From assembly GCF_006717075.1 (NCBI RefSeq), contig NZ_VFQC01000001.1, forward strand, positions 2,589,501 to 2,653,500: a stretch of 64,000 nt of DNA. Reading direction: 5' to 3'. The position numbers and the translations under genes are program-made. This DNA is from Haloactinospora alba. Lineage in GTDB: Bacteria > Actinomycetota > Actinomycetes > Streptosporangiales > Streptosporangiaceae. The stretch's first letter is position 1, and every line of letters starts with the position of its first letter. Under the pieces are notes generated by a model. That model saw nothing but the letters and a program-made list of their open reading frames with translations. It ran no database searches and was not told the origin of the DNA. Of the stretch, positions 16,641 through 24,617 are shown one piece after another.

Positions 16641-17673
16641 GGTCCTGTTTAAGAAGTCCGGCTTGTCCTGCTTCTCCGGCATGTCGGGGCTGCGCATGAG
16701 CGAGGTCTCCGGTAGATGGGACAACGACCAAGCAGCCCATCTACACGGAGACCTCGGTGGCCAGGGTATCGATCGGAGGACGCAACGATCTCACCGACAA
16801 GCAGTGGCGCGTGCTCGAACCGCTGCTGCCCGCCAGGAGCGGACGCGGAAAGCCGCCCACATGGAGCCGCCGCCAACTGCTGGACGGCATCCGCTGGCGC
16901 ACCCGCATCGGCGCGCCCTAGCGCGACGTGCCCGAACGCTACGGCCACTGGCAATCGGTCTACCACCTGCTGCGGACCTGGCAGCGCGCCGGGATCTGGA
17001 CACTGATCGCGGCGAAACTGCGGGCCTGGGCCGATACGGCCAGGCTCATCGACTGGCGGGTCTCGGTCGACTCCACGACGTGCCGGGCCCACCCCCACGC
17101 CGCCGGCGCCCGCCGCACCCCCTACGACCAGGTCGAACCGCCCGGGGACGAACCCCGCGACCACGCACTGGGACGCTCGCGCGGCGGGTGGGGCACCAAG
17201 CTCCACCTCGCCGGAGAGCAGGGCCGCAAACCCCTGGCGGTGGTGGTGGGCGCCGGCCACCGCGGCGACAGCCCGCAGTTCGCGCGAGTGCTGGAGCGCA
17301 TCCGCGTGGCCCGCCCGGGGCCAGGGCGCCCGCGCACCCGGCCCGACCGCGTGCTGGCCGACAAGGCCTACTCCTCCCGGAGCAATCGCGCCTACCTACG
17401 GCGCAGGAAGATCCCCGCGACCATCGCCGAGCCCGCCGACCAGCGGGCCCACCGCAAAGCCCGGGGGTCGGCGGGCGGCCGGCCGCCCGCTTTCGATGCC
17501 CGGGCCTATCGGGACCGCCATGCGGTGGAGTGCGGCGTAGGGCTGCTCAAGCAATTCCGCGCGGTGGCCACGCGCTACGACAAGCTCGCCCTGCGCTACG
17601 AGGCCACGGTCCACATCGCCGTGATCGACATCTGGCTACGCGACCTCGCAACAACACCTTCTTAAACACGGCC
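16641..17673 (+). mobile_element. IS5-family insertion sequence (1033 bp, inactive)
   Basis: Imperfect 16-bp terminal inverted repeats, GGTCCTGTTTAAGAAG on the left and GGCCGTGTTTAAGAAG (reverse complement of the right end), agree at 14 positions. They are flanked on both sides by TA within CTAG, as expected for the TA target duplication of IS427-type members. The element carries one transposase gene, which is broken by an in-frame stop. Confidence 0.88.
16757..17665 (+). pseudogene. IS5-family DDE transposase, interrupted by an amber codon
   Basis: Reading from GTG at 16757, the frame encodes NDLTDKQWRVLEPLLPARSG, then meets TAG at 16919-16921 where relatives have TGG (the GAPWRDVPERYG motif). 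It continues open to TAA at 17663-17665, inside the right inverted repeat. The catalytic residues remain: Asp in VSVDSTTCRAH, Asp in ADKAYSSRSNRAYL, and Glu in RHAVECGVGLLKQFRAVATRYD. One G-to-A change therefore inactivated an otherwise full-length gene of about 302 codons, which suggests recent decay. Restart at GTG 16928 would lack the N-terminal DNA-binding part. Confidence 0.88.
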
Positions 17674-17675
17674 TA

Positions 17676-17750
17676 GCCGTTGGCCGAGTGCCGCCGCCAC
17701 ACGTTGTAGAACCCCCCGATGCAGGGGAACACCTCCCGCTCGGCCTCAGC
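17676..17750 (-). pseudogene. IS3-family transposase remnant (part 2)
   Basis: The minus strand reads AEAEREVFPCIGGFYNVWRR, then HSANG up to the insertion point. This is the helix just before the IS3 C-terminus (compare AEA.R.VF.YIE.FYNRRRRHSALG). Homology fades upstream of 17750. The rest of the transposase is gone, so the IS3 copy was already decayed or was deleted. Confidence 0.6.
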
Positions 17751-18142
17751 TATGACGCTGAGCACCAGGAACCAGGTCAGGCGACTCCGGTGAGGACGCT
17801 AATGTTCGCCGGATGCGGCGCAGGGCGGCCCTGGAGAAGGGGCGCTGGCTTTGTCGGGCGCGTACGGCGCTGTCCATGGACGTCATCGCGGTCATCCGCA
17901 TGTCCACCGGGAACTTCCGGGCTCGGTCGTCATGGTTGCGGCGCCGACAGCGGCACGGGCCTGCCCCCGTGTGAGGGCGCAGCCAGCAACGCCCGAAGCC
18001 CCAGCCCCTGAAGCCGGCTTCAGGTCAATGTGGTGTGCACCCCTGAAGCACCCCTCAGCGACATTCCACGCGCTTGCGCGAACACCTGCGCACTCCAATC
18101 TCTCCGTGGCAGTGTTGTCACACACTGTTGAAGCACGAAGGA
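17751..18142. other. Non-coding interval between IS debris and the ACP gene
   Basis: I see no convincing gene. A plus-strand stretch near 17875-17920 reads MDVIAVIRMSTGNFR, faintly like the end of the AAA ATPase helper of some transposons, and may be further transposon debris. Just before the ACP gene an inverted repeat CAGTGT-TGTCAC-ACACTG (18110-18127) could be an operator or hairpin for the acyl cassette. Confidence 0.4.
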
Positions 18143-18403
18143 ATGATCGCATTGAGCACCTCTTACGACCTGATCGTCGACCAGTTGACGAACCAGCTCG
18201 GGCTCGACGCCAGCGAGATCGGTCCCGACACCACCTTCGAGGAATTGCAGCTGGACTCCTTCGCCATGGTCGAGCTGGGACTGATGCTGCACGAAGAGAC
18301 GGACGTGTTCCTGTTCGAGGAGTTCGACCCGCAGATGACACTGGCCCAGGCCGCCGAGCACATGAGCCGGACCTCCAACGAGAACGCGCGGGGGCCGCAG
18401 TGA
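18143..18403 (+). CDS. Acyl carrier protein
   Basis: 86-residue ACP with the phosphopantetheine attachment Ser39 in LQLDSFAMVELGL, preceded by DASEIGPDTTFEEL. It would carry the acyl chain for the ketosynthase encoded next. The residue after Ser is Phe rather than the usual Leu/Met/Ile, as in some specialised ACPs. Its stop overlaps the ketosynthase GTG as GTGA. The ATG has GAAGGA touching it, which is tight; a TTG three codons later has better spacing (9 bases) and may be the true start. Confidence 0.88.
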   Translation: MIALSTSYDLIVDQLTNQLGLDASEIGPDTTFEELQLDSFAMVELGLMLHEETDVFLFEEFDPQMTLAQAAEHMSRTSNENARGPQ

Positions 18404-19620
18404 ACACGCCCGAGATCGTCGTCACCGGCCTCGGGATGGTCAGCCCCGCCGGCGTCGACCCCCCGGCCAACTGGGCAACCCTGCGCTCGGGCGTCTCCGT
18501 CGCCACCCACGACCCCGAGCTGGACGGCCTCCCGGTGGACTTCTCCTGCGCCGTACCCGACTTCGACCCCGACACGCTGCTGGGGCGCCGCACCAGCTGG
18601 CGACTGGACCGCTTCGCACACATGGCACTGGTCGCCGCCCGCGACGCCACGGCCGACGCCGGGATCGACACCGGCACCGTCGACGCCACCCGGGTCGGGG
18701 TGGTGCTGGGGGTGACCGGCAACAGCCCCAACCACTACGCGCGCGCCTTCGCCCACCTGGCCGAAGGCGACTACCGCAGCATGTCCCCACTGTTCGTCCC
18801 GCGCAGCATCCCCAACATGGCCGCCGGCGAGGTCGCCCTCGACCAGGGTTTCCAAGGCCCGAACCTCGTCACCGCCACGGCGTGCGCCTCCGGAACGACC
18901 GCGATCGGCGTGGCGCGCGACCTCCTCCGCTCAGGCACCTGCGACGTGGTGGTCACCGGTGGCAGCGAGTCACTGCGCAGCCCCGTCTACGCGGCCACCT
19001 ACTGGCGGATGAACGCGCTGGCCCACGACATCCCTCCCTCCGAAGCCTCACGGCCGTTCGACCCCCGCCGCAGCGGATTCGTACTGGGCGAAGGCGCGGG
19101 CATCATGACCCTGGAACGCGCCGAGCACGCCCGGGCCCGCGGCGCCCGCGCGCGGGCCCGGGTAGCCGGATACGGCGCCTCGGCCGACGCCCACCACTTC
19201 ACACGCCCGGAGCCCCAGGGCCACGGTGCCCAGCTGGCGATTCGCGCCGCCCTGGACGACGCCGAACTCGACCCCAGCGAGGTGGACCACGTCAACGCCC
19301 ATGCCACCTCCACCCCGATCGGCGACCTCGCCGAGGCCAGGGCGCTGCGCGCGACGTTGCCCGCACCACCGCCGGTGACCGCGCTCAAGAGCGTCATCGG
19401 CCACGCCCATGGGGCCGCCGGCTCCCTGGAAGCGGCGGCCGCGGTACTGACACTGGAGCACCAAGAGATCCCACCCACCGCCAACCTCGACCACATCGAC
19501 CCGGAGATCGGGCTGGACGTGGTGACCAAGGCGCCGCGACTGGCATCGATACGCACCGTACTGAGCACGTCGGTCGGGTTCGGAGGGCAGAACGCGGCAC
19601 TGCTACTCACCAGCGCCTGA
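18400..19620 (+). CDS. Beta-ketoacyl-ACP synthase, FabF/KSalpha-like
   Basis: 406-residue condensing enzyme that joins an acyl chain to malonyl-ACP. The catalytic set is complete: Cys162 in TATACASGTTAIG, His301 in NAHATSTPIGD, Lys330 and His335 in KSVIGHAHGAAGS. It looks active rather than like a chain-length factor, which would lack the Cys. It starts with GTG overlapping the ACP stop, so the two are co-translated. No KR, DH, ER or chain-length factor is adjacent, so other enzymes, probably from primary fatty-acid synthesis, must process the product. Confidence 0.92.
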   Translation: MNTPEIVVTGLGMVSPAGVDPPANWATLRSGVSVATHDPELDGLPVDFSCAVPDFDPDTLLGRRTSWRLDRFAHMALVAARDATADAGIDTGTVDATRVGVVLGVTGNSPNHYARAFAHLAEGDYRSMSPLFVPRSIPNMAAGEVALDQGFQGPNLVTATACASGTTAIGVARDLLRSGTCDVVVTGGSESLRSPVYAATYWRMNALAHDIPPSEASRPFDPRRSGFVLGEGAGIMTLERAEHARARGARARARVAGYGASADAHHFTRPEPQGHGAQLAIRAALDDAELDPSEVDHVNAHATSTPIGDLAEARALRATLPAPPPVTALKSVIGHAHGAAGSLEAAAAVLTLEHQEIPPTANLDHIDPEIGLDVVTKAPRLASIRTVLSTSVGFGGQNAALLLTSA

Positions 19621-19677
19621 ACCAGCGCCCCACCGACCCAGCCGCCACACACCCAGCGACGGACGAAGGGACCCCCA

Positions 19678-20682
19678 GTGAGAGTCGACGCGCCCCTGAG
19701 CATCACCTCGGCCTCGGTATGGCTACCCCCGGACCGCTACCACGTGGAGGAGGCGCTGGCCAGCGGGGCCGTCACCGAGACACAGGCGCGCCGTGCCGCC
19801 GGACCCGTGGCCGCCTACGCCGGTGACACCAGCGTCGAGGAGATGGCGGTATCCGCCGCACAGGACACCCTCAAACTGGGCGATGTCACCGCCGACGAGG
19901 TCTCCCTGTTCCACTACGCCTGGTCCTACGACCAGGGGGAGCACCTGTGGTCGCCCGCCCACCAGATCGCGCAGGCGAGCGGCATCACCGCCTGCGCCAG
20001 CGTGGGATTCTGCGAGATGTCCAACGCGGGCGCGACCGCCCTGCACGCCGCCGCCTCGTCGATGATGCTGGAGCCGCACCTCGACCGCGCCCTCATCGCC
20101 ACGTCGGACAACTTCAGCACACTGCCCTACGACCGCTGGGCCAACTCCCTGGTCAACATCCTCAGTGACGGGGCGACCGCCGCACTGCTCACCCGCGGCG
20201 CCGGGCCGCTTCCCGTCATGGCGGTCGCCTCCGGCGGGGACCCCCTGATCGGGGGAGGGCTGGTGGCCCACCGGCACCCGTTCCAACCCTCGCGGCCCGG
20301 CCACAAAGTGTCGCGTGAGGACTGGCACGCGGCCGCGCAGGCCTTCACGGCAGTACGCGCGGCGATCACCGACACTGTCACCACGGCACTGGACCACGCC
20401 GGACTGGAGCCCGCCGACCCCCGCATCCGCGCTGTACTCACCCCGCGGATGTCGGCGGCGCTGGCAGCCAAGACGCTACCGCGCCTGCTGCCCGAGCCGC
20501 TCTACCAGCGCCACATCCTGCTCGGCCAGGACACCGGCCACATCGGAACCGGTGACCTGCTGGCCAACCTCGCCTGGCTACTGGAGCGTCCCGACCTCAC
20601 CCCCGACGGTTACACCGTCCTGCTGTCGTTCGGTTTCGGCGGCAACATCACCTGCCTGGTGGTGGCCAACGGTCCCAGGTGA
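19678..20682 (+). CDS. KASIII-fold acyltransferase, DpsC-like (Cys replaced by Ser)
   Basis: 334-residue protein with the FabH/KASIII fold (ends LLSFGFGGNITCLVVANG). The usual active-site Cys and HQAN motif are absent. Instead it has Ser115 in FCEMSNAGATAL, and His288 and Asp293 in GHIGTGD. The spacing matches the Ser-His-Asp triad reported for DpsC of the daunorubicin pathway, which uses Ser to load a starter acyl group. I infer it is a starter-unit acyltransferase or weak KASIII for the neighbouring ACP. It begins 57 bp after the ketosynthase, with AAGGGACCCCC before the GTG. Cys112 lies three residues before Ser115, so an alternative nucleophile is conceivable. Confidence 0.8.
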   Translation: MRVDAPLSITSASVWLPPDRYHVEEALASGAVTETQARRAAGPVAAYAGDTSVEEMAVSAAQDTLKLGDVTADEVSLFHYAWSYDQGEHLWSPAHQIAQASGITACASVGFCEMSNAGATALHAAASSMMLEPHLDRALIATSDNFSTLPYDRWANSLVNILSDGATAALLTRGAGPLPVMAVASGGDPLIGGGLVAHRHPFQPSRPGHKVSREDWHAAAQAFTAVRAAITDTVTTALDHAGLEPADPRIRAVLTPRMSAALAAKTLPRLLPEPLYQRHILLGQDTGHIGTGDLLANLAWLLERPDLTPDGYTVLLSFGFGGNITCLVVANGPR

Positions 20683-20745
20683 GCCCGCGCCCCGGGAGAG
20701 GGCCAGGTACGGATTCCGACACTCGCCCATCCCAAGACGACGTAT

Positions 20746-21729
20746 CTAGGCTCCCAGCGCACGGCGGACCGCGTTGCGGCGTGCGGCCTCGCGGGAACGA
20801 CCCGTGACGTGCGTGGCGCACCCGAGAGCGCTCCGCAGGGCGAGCTCGGGATCGGGATGCAGCGCGGCCTGCAACGCCTCGGAGGTCCGGGCGAGCTCGA
20901 ACCGGTCCTCCCGTGGCTCCGGCGACCACGCCTCCTGTCCCCACGAACGCAGGAGCAGACCCAGCTCCGAGTGATCGTCGACGGGCGCGTCCGGACCCCG
21001 TTCCGCTCTCTCCAGGGCCGCGGTGACTTCCGGGTGGTCCGCCACCCCGGCCTCCTCGGCCCATGAGCGTGCGTAGTCCACCGCCGCCCGGCGCCGAACC
21101 TCCGGTGCCGCAGCGGCGACCAGCTCCGCAAGGTCGGGCTCCAGCCGCCGAGCGTCCGCGCCGACATCACCCAGTAGTGGCCACAGCTCCGCGCCCAGCG
21201 GTTCCCCGCCGAGGTCAGCGGACTCCAACCGCACGCCGGTGATCCGCTCGGCGAGCGCCAGAGCCGCGCCGGCCGGATCGGCACCGGACTCCCGCCCCCG
21301 CTCCGGGTCGAGTCCGACCGCGCGCATGTCGGCGTCGAGGGGGTTGGACGCTCCCAGGCCGTCCTGGGGCCGCAACGGGTCGAAACACACCCGCGTCGTC
21401 CCGTCGACGGCGTACAGAAAGGCGCCCTCCGCGTTGGCGTTGAGCGCCCACACGGCGACCATCTCGGTTCCGGCCGACGCGCGCTCCGCGACCGAGGGGG
21501 TGGTGCCCTGCCACCCGGACGGTTCCACCAGCACGGTCCATTCCCCCTTCCGGACGGCGTGCGCGGTGAGCGGGTCGTGATCGCCGTTGGCCGCCTGCTC
21601 CTCGAGGGCGTCCGCCACGGGGAAGGGCCGGATCCGCTCCGCCCCAGCACCGCCAAGCGGCACCAGTGGCGGAAGGCGCGAGGAACCACGAGGCAGGACC
21701 GTGCGGTGCGCATCCCCGCTCCCGAACAC
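20746..21729 (-). CDS. DUF6461 family protein
   Basis: 327 residues, cytoplasmic, no signal peptide. The segment KGEWTVLVEPSGWQGTTPSV followed by GTEMVAVWALNANAEGAFLY and GTTRVCFDPLRPQDG is characteristic of actinobacterial DUF6461, whose function is unknown. The C-terminal 130 residues are helical and acidic, with Ala/Glu/Arg repeats. The start is unsure: GTG at 21729 lacks a good ribosome site, and the true start may be about 35 codons inside. It converges on the acyl cassette but is not evidently part of it. Confidence 0.7.
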   Translation of the reverse strand: MFGSGDAHRTVLPRGSSRLPPLVPLGGAGAERIRPFPVADALEEQAANGDHDPLTAHAVRKGEWTVLVEPSGWQGTTPSVAERASAGTEMVAVWALNANAEGAFLYAVDGTTRVCFDPLRPQDGLGASNPLDADMRAVGLDPERGRESGADPAGAALALAERITGVRLESADLGGEPLGAELWPLLGDVGADARRLEPDLAELVAAAAPEVRRRAAVDYARSWAEEAGVADHPEVTAALERAERGPDAPVDDHSELGLLLRSWGQEAWSPEPREDRFELARTSEALQAALHPDPELALRSALGCATHVTGRSREAARRNAVRRALGA

Positions 21730-22357
21730 GTGGCGGATGTGTGTTTTTCCGGGATCACCTGGGGGAACGCTCCGTTACGCCCCATCCGGGGACAAGTGCG
21801 AAATACCACGTTTCACGGCATACCGAGAACGGCACCACAGGGTTGAGTAAGCGCGCGGAAAGCAACACCAATCCCTGGATGTCAATATCGGTGTGGCGGT
21901 GAGAATGGCCGGATCCGGCCATTCTCACCGCCACACCGAATAAGCTCCCACACCCGGCCGGGCACATGGCATACATGTGTTGAGGCCGCGCTGAGCAGGA
22001 TATTCACACAGGCCGGTGCGGTACACGATGATGGGATGCACAGCCACAGGCGACTCTACGAACACACTCGGCTCCCCGGAGGTAGCGCGATAACTAAAAC
22101 CGGCACAAACCGATCAATATACGATAACCACTCGCCCGCAAAACACATGATTTGCGCACGTTGGCGTATAGGCTGCGCCAAGGACTACGAATAGCAACCA
22201 GAATTCGGCCGTCCGGCAACCGCTGCGGCCCGACGTGCGAGCGCACGGGCCGCGCGATGCAGGGCTCTGAGTCGGCCCGGCAGCAGCGGAGTGGTCCGCA
22301 CGGACCCGCACTCCATGGAGCCGGCAGAGCCGAGCCGGAGCTCGGGAAGGAGTCGTC
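21730..22357. other. Long intergenic region upstream of DUF6461 and the BCCT gene
   Basis: No gene is seen. It contains the 52-bp palindrome described separately, an AT-richer stretch (about 22090-22200) likely to hold the transporter promoter, and hairpin-forming segments in the presumed BCCT leader: GCGGCC...GGCCGC near 22226-22254 and GGTCCG-CA-CGGACC near 22292-22305. Confidence 0.5.
21888..21939. repeat. 52-bp perfect palindrome without a loop
   Basis: The half-site TCGGTGTGGCGGTGAGAATG continues GGCCGGATCC..., and the second half is its exact reverse complement, centred on a BamHI-like GGATCC at 21911-21916. It lies in the space between the divergent DUF6461 and BCCT genes, not behind any visible gene end, so a terminator role is not obvious. 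Confidence 0.9.
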
Positions 22358-24040
22358 ATCCCTCAACAGAAATCGTATATAAAGGAGCATACGAACCCAC
22401 CGGTGTTCTTCATCTCCGGTGTGGTCATCCTGGCCTTCGTCGTACTGGGCATCGTGTTCCCGGAGCAGTTCGAGGCCAACGCGCTCAACGTCCGGAACTG
22501 GATCGGGGAGAAGTTCGGCTGGTTCTACACCCTCGCCGCTTCGTTCTTCCTCGTGTTCGCCCTGTGGCTGATGCTCAGCCGCTACGGCCGGATCCGGTTG
22601 GGCCCGGACTCGTCGCGGCCGGAGTTCGGCACCATGGCGTGGTTCGCCATGCTGTTCACCGCCGGCATGGGTATCGGCCTGGTGTTCTACGGTGTCACCG
22701 AGCCGGTCTGGGACTCGGTCGACGACCGGATCGTCAACGTCGACAACGTCGCAGAGTCCACCACGGGCGCGTTGCAGTACACCCTGTTCCACTGGGGTTT
22801 CCACCCGTGGGCCATCTACATCATCGTCGGTGCCTCGCTGGGCTACTTCTGCTTCCGCAAGGGTCTGCCCATGCGGCCCGCGTCGGCGCTGTACCCGCTC
22901 ATCGGCAGCCGCATCTACGGCTGGCTCGGTAACCTGATCGACATCCTCGCCGTGTTCGGCACGCTGTTCGGTCTGGCCACCTCACTCGGTCTGGGGACCC
23001 AGCAGATCAACAGCGGGCTGGAACGGGTCCTGGGAGTTCCCAACACGGGCCTCGTCCAGGTCGCGATCATCTGCCTCATCACGGCGGTCGCCGTCATCAG
23101 CGTCGTCGCCGGCATCGACAAGGGCATCCGCCGGCTGTCGGTCATCAACCTGTGGCTGGCCGCAGCGCTGATGGTCTTCGTGTTCCTCCTCGGCCCGAAG
23201 CTGTGGATGCTCAGCATGATGACCACCGGTGCCGGCGCCTATCTCCAGAACCTCGTGGAGATGAGCCTCACCTTCATGCCCGGCCAGATGGAGGGCGCCA
23301 CGGCCAGCACCGCCACGCACGACTTCAGCGTGGCCTGGACCGTCTTCTACTGGGGCTGGTGGATCTCCTGGTCGCCGTTCGTCGGCATGTTCCTCGCCCG
23401 TATCTCCTACGGCCGTACCCTGCGCCAGTTCGTCACCGGAACGCTGTTCGCCCCGGTGGGCGTCACCGTCGTGTGGTTCGGCGTCTTCGGCGGCGCGGGC
23501 ATGTTCTACGACAAGCTCCAGAACGCTGGGATCAGCGGCGTCGGCGACGAGGCCGAGGGCATGTACGAGCTGGTCGAGGCACTGCCGGTGGCCGGCATCC
23601 TCATCAGCCTGGTCTCGCTGCTGACCGTGCTCGTCGTGACGGTCTTCTTCGTCACCTCCTCGGACTCCGGCTCGCTCGTCGTGGACATGCTGACCAACGG
23701 CGGCGACCCGCACCCGGTGAAGATCCAGCGGATCTTCTGGGCCGTCACCGAGGGTCTGGTGACCATCGTGCTGGTTGTCGCGGGCGGCACAGCAGCACTG
23801 GAGGCCCTGAAATCCGCAGCGGTCATCACAGGACTGCCGTTCGCGATCGTGCTCCTGTTCATGCTGGCTGGCCTGTTGAAGGCCCTGAAGCAGGAGGACC
23901 CGGCATCCATCTATCCTGACATGCAGCTGCCGCGTCTCGGAGACGGGAAACCGTCACACCAGAACCCCGAGGATGAGGGGAACGTGACCGTCGGGACCTC
24001 CGGAAGCGCAACGTCGACACGTACCGAAGACGAGCAGTGA
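22358..24040 (+). CDS. BCCT family compatible-solute transporter (betaine/carnitine/choline)
   Basis: Secondary transporter with about 12 membrane helices for uptake of glycine betaine or similar osmolytes. Signature segments are FTAGMGIGLVFYGVTEP and the Trp-rich WTVFYWGWWISWSPFVGMFL with ARISYGRTLRQF after it. The tail after residue 510 is hydrophilic. The first ordinary start is GTG at 22403, but that cuts into helix 1 and its ribosome site is 15 bases away. Codons just upstream read PQQKSYIKEHTNPPVFFISG, a normal BCCT N-terminus, and GGAAGGAG sits five bases before an ATC at 22358. I therefore annotate an AUC start. Confidence 0.85.
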   Translation: MPQQKSYIKEHTNPPVFFISGVVILAFVVLGIVFPEQFEANALNVRNWIGEKFGWFYTLAASFFLVFALWLMLSRYGRIRLGPDSSRPEFGTMAWFAMLFTAGMGIGLVFYGVTEPVWDSVDDRIVNVDNVAESTTGALQYTLFHWGFHPWAIYIIVGASLGYFCFRKGLPMRPASALYPLIGSRIYGWLGNLIDILAVFGTLFGLATSLGLGTQQINSGLERVLGVPNTGLVQVAIICLITAVAVISVVAGIDKGIRRLSVINLWLAAALMVFVFLLGPKLWMLSMMTTGAGAYLQNLVEMSLTFMPGQMEGATASTATHDFSVAWTVFYWGWWISWSPFVGMFLARISYGRTLRQFVTGTLFAPVGVTVVWFGVFGGAGMFYDKLQNAGISGVGDEAEGMYELVEALPVAGILISLVSLLTVLVVTVFFVTSSDSGSLVVDMLTNGGDPHPVKIQRIFWAVTEGLVTIVLVVAGGTAALEALKSAAVITGLPFAIVLLFMLAGLLKALKQEDPASIYPDMQLPRLGDGKPSHQNPEDEGNVTVGTSGSATSTRTEDEQ

Positions 24041-24053
24041 AGGGACGGATGCT

Positions 24054-24533
24054 GTGACAGCTAAACGAAGGAAGGGGGCCAACCCCTTCCGTGGTGTCCT
24101 GGACATGATGAGCGAGATGAACCGCATCTCCGACACCATGTCCACCCTGGAGACCAGTTCGGGGTACGCGCAGCCCCGCGGGCACGCCGACGCGTGGAGC
24201 CCCACCACCGACATCTTCGCTCGGGGCGACGACCTGGTCATCCAGTGCGAGATACCCGGGGTCAACCCCGACGAGGTCGAGGTGTCGTTCTCGCACGGCT
24301 ACCTGACGATCTCGGGTGAGCGCCGCCGCAACGACGAGGACCGGCTCTACTACGCCTCCGAGCGTTTCCTCGGTAACTTCCGCCGTGAGGTCACCCTCCC
24401 GGTCGGGATCGACGAGGACAGCCTCGAGGCGAACTTCGACGACGGTCTGCTCGAGGTGACGGTGCACGGTGGCGCCGACGCCTCCGGGCCCAGCCAGATC
24501 GAGGTGCAGAGCAAGAAGCGCCGGGGCAAGTAA
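24054..24533 (+). CDS. Hsp20/alpha-crystallin small heat-shock protein
   Basis: 159-residue ATP-independent holdase chaperone. The alpha-crystallin domain runs from about 45 to 145, with DIFARGDDLVIQCEIPGVNP, SHGYLTISGERR and the closing GLLEVTVHGG. The C-terminal extension is basic (QSKKRRGK). It starts with GTG 13 bp after the BCCT transporter and is probably co-transcribed with it, linking osmolyte uptake with protein protection in a stress operon. Confidence 0.93.
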   Translation: MTAKRRKGANPFRGVLDMMSEMNRISDTMSTLETSSGYAQPRGHADAWSPTTDIFARGDDLVIQCEIPGVNPDEVEVSFSHGYLTISGERRRNDEDRLYYASERFLGNFRREVTLPVGIDEDSLEANFDDGLLEVTVHGGADASGPSQIEVQSKKRRGK

Positions 24534-24558
24534 CCCCCAGTCGGGTTACCGGCGCAGG

Positions 24559-24592
24559 CGGCCCGGGTGGAACCGAGGTTCCACCCGGGCCG
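24559..24592. terminator. Terminator between the Hsp20 and M16 genes
   Basis: Near-perfect hairpin CGGCCCGGGTGGAAC / GTTCCACCCGGGCCG with a 4-base loop, 25 bases after the Hsp20 stop and before the stop of the convergent peptidase gene. It can serve both strands. Confidence 0.8.
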
Positions 24593-24617
24593 TCGTTCGT
24601 TCGCGGGGAAACGGCGC

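Noticed and set aside
17688-18011. A 107-codon plus-strand frame between the IS and the ACP gene
   Set aside because: No ribosome site, biased composition, and it runs antisense to the IS3 remnant.
16255-21730. An integrative element attached to tRNA-Arg
   Set aside because: I looked for a second copy of the tRNA 3' end and for an integrase gene and saw neither, so only IS insertion can be supported.
22080-22357. A c-di-AMP (ydaO-type) riboswitch in the BCCT leader
   Set aside because: The leader has hairpins, but I could not find the conserved ydaO sequence blocks.
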